The position numbers and the translations under genes were made by a program. Below the pieces are notes generated by a model. It worked only from the letters and a program-made list of their open reading frames with translations, did no database searches and had not been told where the DNA came from. A stretch of 64,000 nt of DNA from positions 558,001 through 622,000 of the forward strand of contig NZ_SLXS01000001.1 in NCBI RefSeq assembly GCF_004340785.1, given 5' to 3'. Below are positions 59,057 to 64,000 of this stretch, in pieces. Origin of the DNA: Tumebacillus sp. BK434 (GTDB lineage: Bacteria; Bacillota; Bacilli; Tumebacillales; Tumebacillaceae). Within the stretch, counting starts at the first letter, position 1. Each line of letters starts with the position of its first letter.

Positions 59057-59311
59057 ATGAAGGGGCTGACTCAGTTTAGCAAAGAGGAAGAAGTGGATGA
59101 CCTGTTGGCGATCGACTATGCGGAAGAGCAGCTCTCCCTGTCTGACGTTCAGGAACTGCTGCACGAATGCAGGCACTCGCGCGTACTGCTGCATCGTGTT
59201 CCAAGCAAGTTGCCTTGGGGTCGGCTCGGTGCTTTGCTGGGCTGGAAAGTTCATGTACAAGCCTCGCCGCATGACGAAGAAGCAAGCGATGTCTGCTTTT
59301 ACCGACTGTAA
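59057..59311 (+). CDS. Small hypothetical protein
   Basis: 84 residues, not recognised. It is acidic at the N-terminus (FSKEEEVDDLLAIDYAEEQ) and more basic later (HSRVLLHRVPSKLPWGRLGALLGWKVHV), with no signal peptide or membrane segment. A GATGAGGTG stretch precedes the ATG at suitable spacing. It ends 54 bases before the lipoprotein gene and may share its transcript. The codon pattern looks coding, but the gene is short. Confidence 0.55.
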   Translation: MKGLTQFSKEEEVDDLLAIDYAEEQLSLSDVQELLHECRHSRVLLHRVPSKLPWGRLGALLGWKVHVQASPHDEEASDVCFYRL

Positions 59312-59364
59312 TAATCAGAACATTTCGTGATAAAATGAATGAAATTGGCATTGGAGGTGGTTGA

Positions 59365-59817
59365 ATGAAACGAGGACCGATGGTGGCAATCATACTGAGT
59401 TGCTTGCTCCTGAGCGGATGCGAGGAAACGGAGGAACAGCGCCAGTATAAAGCGATCAGCGCGGCCAAAGACTTCAACATGGCCATCCTTGACTATCAGC
59501 ACCGCACCTCCAACGATGATATTCAGGGTCTTGAACTGGCGACAGAGTCTGCTCAAAACATTGTGCAGCAGCAGTTGAAGACTCCTGACGAGATCGCCAG
59601 GCTCAAAGGGGATCAAGAGATGCCGGAAGTCGTCAACGTGGCGATCTTAGCGGCCAACCCGATCGGCGACGGCGGGAAAGCAGGCTATATCGTCAACACC
59701 CGCATCCAGTATTACCCAAACTGTTACCGCTACGTCGACATCGTCGGTCTGAAAGTCATCCCCACGCCAAGCGGAGAGTGGAAGGTAGACAACGTGAAGC
59801 TAGGAGAGAAGCTGTGA
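59365..59817 (+). CDS. Putative lipoprotein of unknown function
   Basis: 150 residues. A type II signal peptide (KRGPMVAIILSCLLLSGC) has a lipobox LLSGC, so the mature protein would begin at Cys19 and be anchored to the outer face of the membrane. The mature part starts acidic and helical (EETEEQRQYKAISAAKDFNMAI), then has a beta-like section (AGYIVNTRIQYYPNCYRYVDIVGLKVIP). I do not recognise the family. ATG 59365 follows GGAGGTGG. Confidence 0.8.
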   Translation: MKRGPMVAIILSCLLLSGCEETEEQRQYKAISAAKDFNMAILDYQHRTSNDDIQGLELATESAQNIVQQQLKTPDEIARLKGDQEMPEVVNVAILAANPIGDGGKAGYIVNTRIQYYPNCYRYVDIVGLKVIPTPSGEWKVDNVKLGEKL

Positions 59818-59917
59818 GTAAATCATCAGCCTGCACCGCTGATGACGGAAGCGGGAAGAGCGTGGCTGTCAGGAGATCTGGAAAAACATCTGTCCAGGCA
59901 GCACTGGCTTTCTGTGC

Positions 59918-59947
59918 TTGACAGAATCGTACCGTAAATGTGACAAT
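59918..59947 (+). promoter_or_regulatory. Possible hut promoter
   Basis: A perfect TTGACA at 59918-59923, an 18-base spacer and GACAAT (59942-59947), which matches four of six bases of the -10 consensus. Transcripts from here would carry a leader of about 175 bases including the hairpin at 60052. Confidence 0.35.
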
Positions 59948-60051
59948 ACTAAGTAAGCAACATTAAAACAGTAATTGCAAAGGCGCGTGATTGAGATGAG
60001 GCACTTGAATAAGCGACACTCTGACAATCGCATATTTGCCTCTTTTGTAAA

Positions 60052-60098
60052 AAAGGGACCGTGTGGAAGCGAATGACTTCCGCCCGGTCCCTTTCTTT
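60052..60098 (+). terminator. Terminator-like hairpin in the hut leader
   Basis: AAAGGGACCG (60052-60061) pairs with CGGTCCCTTT (60085-60094). An inner GGAAG/CTTCC stem extends it and TTTCTTTT follows. It lies only 30 bases before the hutH start, so it may attenuate hut transcription, or it may simply end the upstream transcript. Confidence 0.7.
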
Positions 60099-60100
60099 TG

Positions 60101-60114
60101 CTAAAGCGCTGAAA
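60101..60114 (+). promoter_or_regulatory. Possible catabolite-responsive element (cre)
   Basis: CTAAAGCGCTGAAA shares the AAnCGnT core of CcpA operators (TGWAANCGNTNWCA) but misses the first two bases and the C near the end. A roadblock just before the hutH ribosome binding site would fit carbon control of histidine use, known for B. subtilis hut. Confidence 0.25.
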
Positions 60115-60128
60115 GGGGAACGTGAAGA

Positions 60129-61664
60129 ATGGTAGAGACGACTTCCGTATTGTTAGACGGAGAGCATGTGACCGCACAGGATGTGGCGCGCGTTGCATTT
60201 GAAGGTGCGGGCGTGGCGGTGGCCGATGCCGCATGGCAGCGGGTAAAGGACTGTCGGGAGATGGTCGAGGAACTGGTGCAGACCGGCAAAGTGGTCTATG
60301 GGGTCACCACCGGGTTTGGCAAGTTCAGCGATGTGCACATTTCGCCGGAGGACGCGGCGCAGCTGCAGGTCAACCTGATCCGCTCGCACGCCTGCGCCGT
60401 CGGCCAGCCGATGGCGATCCCGGCGGTGCGCGCGCTGATGATGCTGCGCGCCAACGCCTTGTCAAAAGGTTACTCGGGCATCCGCACCGAGACGTTGCAG
60501 CTGTTGATCGACTGCCTCAACCACGAGGTGCATCCGGTGGTGCCGGAGCAGGGCTCGCTCGGAGCATCGGGCGACCTCGCACCGTTGTCCCATCTGGCGC
60601 TCGTTCTCATGGGCGAAGGGGAAGCGTTTTATAAAGGAGAGCGCCTCCCGGGCGGCGAAGCGCTGCAAAAAGCCGGCCTGACGCCGATCCAGCTCCAAGC
60701 CAAGGAAGGCCTGGCCCTGATCAACGGCACGCAGATCATGACGTCGATCGGTACCTTGACCTATGTCAAAGCGGAACGTCTCGCCAAAGCGGCCGACATG
60801 ATCGCCGCGCTCACCGTCGAAGTGCTGCGCGGCATCCCGGAAGCTTTTTCCGAAGAGGTGCACCGCGTGCGCCCGTACCCGGAGCAGATCGGCGTGGCGA
60901 GCAACTTGCGCAAGCTGCTCACAGGCAGCAAGCTCACCACCGGTCAAGGCGAGATCCGCGTTCAGGACGCCTACTCGCTGCGCTGCCTGCCGCAGGTGCA
61001 CGGCGCTTCGCGCCAAGTGCTGACCTATGTCGCTGACAAGATCGCCATCGAGATCAACTCCGCGACCGACAACCCGCTGCTCTTCCTCGAAGAAGGCAAA
61101 GTCATCTCCGGAGGCAACTTCCACGGGCAGCCGATCGCCTTTGCGATGGATTTCTTGAAAATCGGGATGAGCGAACTCGCCAATATCTCCGAGCGTCGCA
61201 CAGAGCGCCTGGTCAACCCGGCTCTGTCCGAACTGCCGGCGTTTCTGAGTCACAATCCGGGCATGGAGTCCGGCATGATGATCCCGCAGTATGTCGCTGC
61301 TTCGCTGGTCTCCGAGAACAAAGTTCTCGCCCATCCGGCTTCCGTCGATTCGATCCCGTCTTCCGCTAACCAGGAAGACCATGTCTCGATGGGCACCACC
61401 GCCGCTCGCCACGCGGCGCAAGTCATCGACAACGTATCGAAAGTGCTGGCGATCGAGCTGATCTGCGCAGGCGAAGCGGCCGAGTTCGTCGGCGCCGACG
61501 GCCTGGCTCCGGCGACGCGCAAGCTGTATGACCTGCTGCGCGGCATCGTCCCGCCGGTGCTGACCGACCGCTCGACCAGCGACGATATTGAAAACGTGGC
61601 TGCAGCGCTGCTCCAAGGCGAGTGGATTCAAGAAGTGCAAAAAATTTCCGGCGAACTCATGTAG
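60129..61664 (+). CDS. hutH: Histidine ammonia-lyase
   Basis: 511 residues, full length for the family. It deaminates L-histidine to urocanate, the first step of histidine degradation. The tripeptide Ala-Ser-Gly that forms the MIO cofactor is at 146-148 in GSLGASGDLAPL. Further marks are YGVTTGFGKF near 57, NGTQIMTS, and the SSANQEDHVSMG stretch. ATG 60129 follows AAAGGGG. It is the first of three consecutive hut genes in pathway order. Confidence 0.97.
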   Translation: MVETTSVLLDGEHVTAQDVARVAFEGAGVAVADAAWQRVKDCREMVEELVQTGKVVYGVTTGFGKFSDVHISPEDAAQLQVNLIRSHACAVGQPMAIPAVRALMMLRANALSKGYSGIRTETLQLLIDCLNHEVHPVVPEQGSLGASGDLAPLSHLALVLMGEGEAFYKGERLPGGEALQKAGLTPIQLQAKEGLALINGTQIMTSIGTLTYVKAERLAKAADMIAALTVEVLRGIPEAFSEEVHRVRPYPEQIGVASNLRKLLTGSKLTTGQGEIRVQDAYSLRCLPQVHGASRQVLTYVADKIAIEINSATDNPLLFLEEGKVISGGNFHGQPIAFAMDFLKIGMSELANISERRTERLVNPALSELPAFLSHNPGMESGMMIPQYVAASLVSENKVLAHPASVDSIPSSANQEDHVSMGTTAARHAAQVIDNVSKVLAIELICAGEAAEFVGADGLAPATRKLYDLLRGIVPPVLTDRSTSDDIENVAAALLQGEWIQEVQKISGELM

Positions 61665-61701
61665 GTGCGAGATCGCCTTTACTTAAAGGAGGAAACTACG
61701 A

Positions 61702-63369
61702 ATGACCACCCAACAAAAACGTGAAATCCGCGCCCCGCGCGGCACCGAACTGAACGCAAAAGGCTGGGTCCAGGAAGCGGCTCTGCGCATGCTGATGAAC
61801 AACCTCGACCCGGAAGTGGCCGAGCGCCCGGAAGACCTCGTCGTCTATGGCGGCATCGGCAAAGCGGCCCGCAACTGGCCGGCGTTTGACGCGATCGTCC
61901 GCGAACTGAAGCGCCTGGAGAGCGATGAGACCTTGCTCGTGCAGTCCGGCAAGCCGGTCGGCGTGTTCAAGACGCATGAGCGCGCACCGCGCGTGCTGCT
62001 CTCCAACTCCGTGCTCGTTCCGGCGTGGGCGAACTGGGAGCACTTCCGCGAGCTGGAGCAAAAGGGCCTGATGATGTACGGCCAGATGACCGCCGGCTCC
62101 TGGATCTACATCGGTACCCAAGGCATCCTGCAAGGCACCTATGAGACGTTTGCCGAAGCGGGCCGCCAGCAGACGGGCGGGACGCTCAAAGGCACTCTGA
62201 CCCTGACCGCGGGCCTCGGCGGCATGGGCGGCGCGCAGCCGCTGGCCGTGACGATGAACGAAGGCGTCGTCATCGCCGTCGAGATCGACCCGACCCGCAT
62301 CGAACGCCGCATCCAGCACCGCTACTGCGACGTGATGGCGACCACGCTCGACGAAGCGCTGGAACTGGCGAACGCCGCGAAAGCGGAAGGCCGCCCGCTG
62401 TCGATCGGACTGCTTGGCAACGCGGCTGAGATCTACCCGGAATTTGTGCGCCGCGGCATCAAGCCGGATTTTGTCACCGACCAGACGTCGGCGCATGACC
62501 CGCTGAACGGCTACGTCCCGGCCGGCTACACGCTGGAAGAGGCGGAAGCGCTCCGCAAGTCCGACCCGGACAAATTGATCGCGCTGGCGAAGCAAAGCAT
62601 GGCGGTGCACGTCCAAGCGATGCTCGATCTGCAAAAGCTCGGCTGCACCGTGTTCGACTACGGCAACAACATCCGCCAAGTGGCGTTCGATGAAGGCGTG
62701 AAAGACGCGTTTAACTTCCCGGGCTTCGTGCCGGCTTACATCCGCCCGCTGTTCTGCGAAGGCAAAGGCCCGTTCCGCTGGGCGGCGCTGTCCGGCGATC
62801 CGGAAGACATCAAGAAGACGGACGAACTGATTCTCAAGCTGTTCCCGGAAAATGACCACCTGCGCCGCTGGATCACCATGGCGGGCGAGAAGATCGCCTT
62901 CCAAGGTCTGCCGGCCCGCATCTGCTGGCTCGGCTATGGCGAGCGCGCGAAGTTCGGCCTCGCGATCAATGAGATGGTCAAAAACGGCGAGCTGAAAGCG
63001 CCGATCGTCATCGGCCGCGACCACCTCGACTGCGGTTCGGTCGCATCCCCGAACCGCGAGACGGAAGCGATGAAGGACGGCTCCGACGCTGTCGGCGACT
63101 GGGCGATCCTCAATGCGCTGATCAACACTTCCGCAGGCGCCTCCTGGGTATCCGTGCACCACGGCGGCGGTGTCGGCATGGGCTACTCGCTGCACGCAGG
63201 CATGGTCGTCGTCGCGGACGGCACCGACGCGGCGGCGGAACGCTTGCAGGCGGTCCTGACCTCCGACCCGGGCATGGGCGTCATTCGGCACGTGGACGCA
63301 GGCTATGACGAGGCGATCGAAACGGCAGAAGCACACGGCATCCGCATCCCGATGCACGCACAGGACTAA
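61702..63369 (+). CDS. hutU: Urocanate hydratase
   Basis: 555 residues, standard length. It converts urocanate to imidazolonepropionate with a tightly bound NAD+. It shows the opening [29 protein letters not shown] in pieces typical of the family, the NAD-contact region [16 protein letters not shown] near 173-188 and the conserved cysteine stretch [11 protein letters not shown] near 405. It starts 37 bases after hutH with an AAAGGAGG site and is followed by hutI. Confidence 0.97.
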   Translation: MTTQQKREIRAPRGTELNAKGWVQEAALRMLMNNLDPEVAERPEDLVVYGGIGKAARNWPAFDAIVRELKRLESDETLLVQSGKPVGVFKTHERAPRVLLSNSVLVPAWANWEHFRELEQKGLMMYGQMTAGSWIYIGTQGILQGTYETFAEAGRQQTGGTLKGTLTLTAGLGGMGGAQPLAVTMNEGVVIAVEIDPTRIERRIQHRYCDVMATTLDEALELANAAKAEGRPLSIGLLGNAAEIYPEFVRRGIKPDFVTDQTSAHDPLNGYVPAGYTLEEAEALRKSDPDKLIALAKQSMAVHVQAMLDLQKLGCTVFDYGNNIRQVAFDEGVKDAFNFPGFVPAYIRPLFCEGKGPFRWAALSGDPEDIKKTDELILKLFPENDHLRRWITMAGEKIAFQGLPARICWLGYGERAKFGLAINEMVKNGELKAPIVIGRDHLDCGSVASPNRETEAMKDGSDAVGDWAILNALINTSAGASWVSVHHGGGVGMGYSLHAGMVVVADGTDAAAERLQAVLTSDPGMGVIRHVDAGYDEAIETAEAHGIRIPMHAQD

Positions 63370-63402
63370 TTCCACAAGCAGCACAGAGCGAGGAGGATGA
63401 GC

Positions 63403-64000
63403 ATGGAACAATTGGATCTGCTGGTCAAAGGCATCGGGCGGCTGGTGACGCCGCAAGGCGTTGCCCCGCGCTTTGGCCGGGAAATGAATGAAGTGACCGA
63501 GATCGAGAACGCGGCAGTGGCGATTCACGAAGGCCGGTTCGTCCTGATCGGCACGGAAGCGGACGTGCTGGAGCAACTGACAGGCACCGTCATCCAAGAG
63601 ACGATCGACGTCGGCGGACGGCTCGTCACGCCGGGTCTCGTCGATCCGCACACACACCTCGTGCACGGCGGCTCGCGTGAACATGAGCTGGCGTTGAAGC
63701 GCTCCGGCGTGCCGTACCTGGAGATCCTCGCCCAAGGCGGCGGGATTCTCTCCACGGTCAAAGCCACCCGCGCAGCTTCCGAAGAAGAGCTGTACATCAA
63801 GGCGCGCAAGAGCCTCAATGAGATGCTGCTCAACGGCGTGACCACCGTCGAAGCGAAAAGTGGCTACGGCTTGACCACCGCAGATGAGCTGAAGCAGCTG
63901 CGCGTTGCGAAACGCCTGCATGACACCCATCCGGTCGACATCGTCTCGACCTTCATGGGCGGGCATGCGGTGCCGCCGGAGTACAAAGGCCGCACCGACG
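63403..64000 (+). CDS. hutI: Imidazolonepropionase, N-terminal part (runs off the window)
   Basis: The first 199 codons are present; the gene continues past the edge. The metal-binding DPHTHLVHGGSRE motif, GGGILSTVKATRAA and VEAKSGYGLT are typical of HutI, which opens imidazolonepropionate to formiminoglutamate. I chose ATG 63403 because AGGAGG at 63391-63396 is well spaced from it; an in-frame ATG at 63397 is too close. It is the third gene of the hut operon; hutG or another last step would be expected beyond the window. Confidence 0.95.
   Translation, partial: MEQLDLLVKGIGRLVTPQGVAPRFGREMNEVTEIENAAVAIHEGRFVLIGTEADVLEQLTGTVIQETIDVGGRLVTPGLVDPHTHLVHGGSREHELALKRSGVPYLEILAQGGGILSTVKATRAASEEELYIKARKSLNEMLLNGVTTVEAKSGYGLTTADELKQLRVAKRLHDTHPVDIVSTFMGGHAVPPEYKGRTD

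Larger units (their letters stand above)
59818..60128 (+). other. Non-coding leader region before hutH
   Basis: 311 bases without a convincing gene. It holds an 8-bp hairpin without a T tract (59823-59845), a promoter-like pair (59918-59947), a terminator-like hairpin (60052-60098) and a cre-like box (60101-60114). No hutP-like gene is present, unlike B. subtilis, where hutP precedes hutH. Confidence 0.6.

Overview
The window looks like chromosomal DNA of a GC-rich, endospore-forming Gram-positive bacterium, with Tumebacillus or another member of the Alicyclobacillaceae as my best guess. The basis is strong AAGGAGG-type ribosome binding sites, U-tailed intrinsic terminators, spore-coat genes (cotH, several cotB-like genes, a cotG-like repeat gene) and a Bacillus-style histidine-utilisation operon. 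I see no transposase, integrase, tRNA, rRNA or CRISPR array.

Layout: (1) 1-1130, the end of a subtilisin-like protease gene and a fumarylacetoacetate-hydrolase-family gene. (2) 1163-29091, four giant NRPS genes (P1-P4). P1 is FAAL-ACP-C-A(with an embedded luciferase-like monooxygenase)-T. P2 and P3 are each (shrunken C)-A-T-C-A-T-C. P4 is (degenerate C)-A-T-C-A-T-TE. (3) 29268-31652, two secreted subtilisin-like proteases on the minus strand. (4) 31893-46304, a second plus-strand arm: P5 is a PKS (KS-AT-KR-ACP), P6 is C-A-T-C-A-T and P7 is C-A-T. (5) 46301-52788, a complete reductive pyrimidine catabolism operon (preT, preA, dihydropyrimidinase, beta-ureidopropionase, NCS1 permease), whose first start codon overlaps the P7 stop codon. 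(6) 52857-58900, a spore-coat region with an ArsB/NhaD-type transporter inside it. (7) 59057-59817, a small unknown gene and a lipoprotein. (8) 60129-64000, hutH, hutU and the start of hutI.

How the genes may work together: P1 should activate a fatty acid and join it to glycine, and its adenylation domain carries an oxygenase that could hydroxylate that glycine. P2-P4 add six residues and P4 carries the only thioesterase. P5-P7 add one malonate unit and three amino acids. The first A domain of P6 has a pocket code (GDWVVSLADK) almost identical to the remembered beta-alanine code (VDWVISLADK). The operon fused to the end of P7 turns uracil into beta-alanine. I therefore read regions 4 and 5 as one transcription unit in which a catabolic pathway has been recruited to make an unusual NRPS building block. 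The product should be a large lipopeptide-polyketide of about ten amino acids, or two separate products. I do not recognise it as a known compound.

In the coat region the CotH kinase gene lies divergent to a gene of tandem GSGNRS repeats, mirroring the cotG/cotH arrangement of Bacillus subtilis. Nearby CotB-like genes, one with a long Asp/Ser repeat tail, complete the set. All substrate codes were read by eye and compared with codes remembered from the literature; none was computed.
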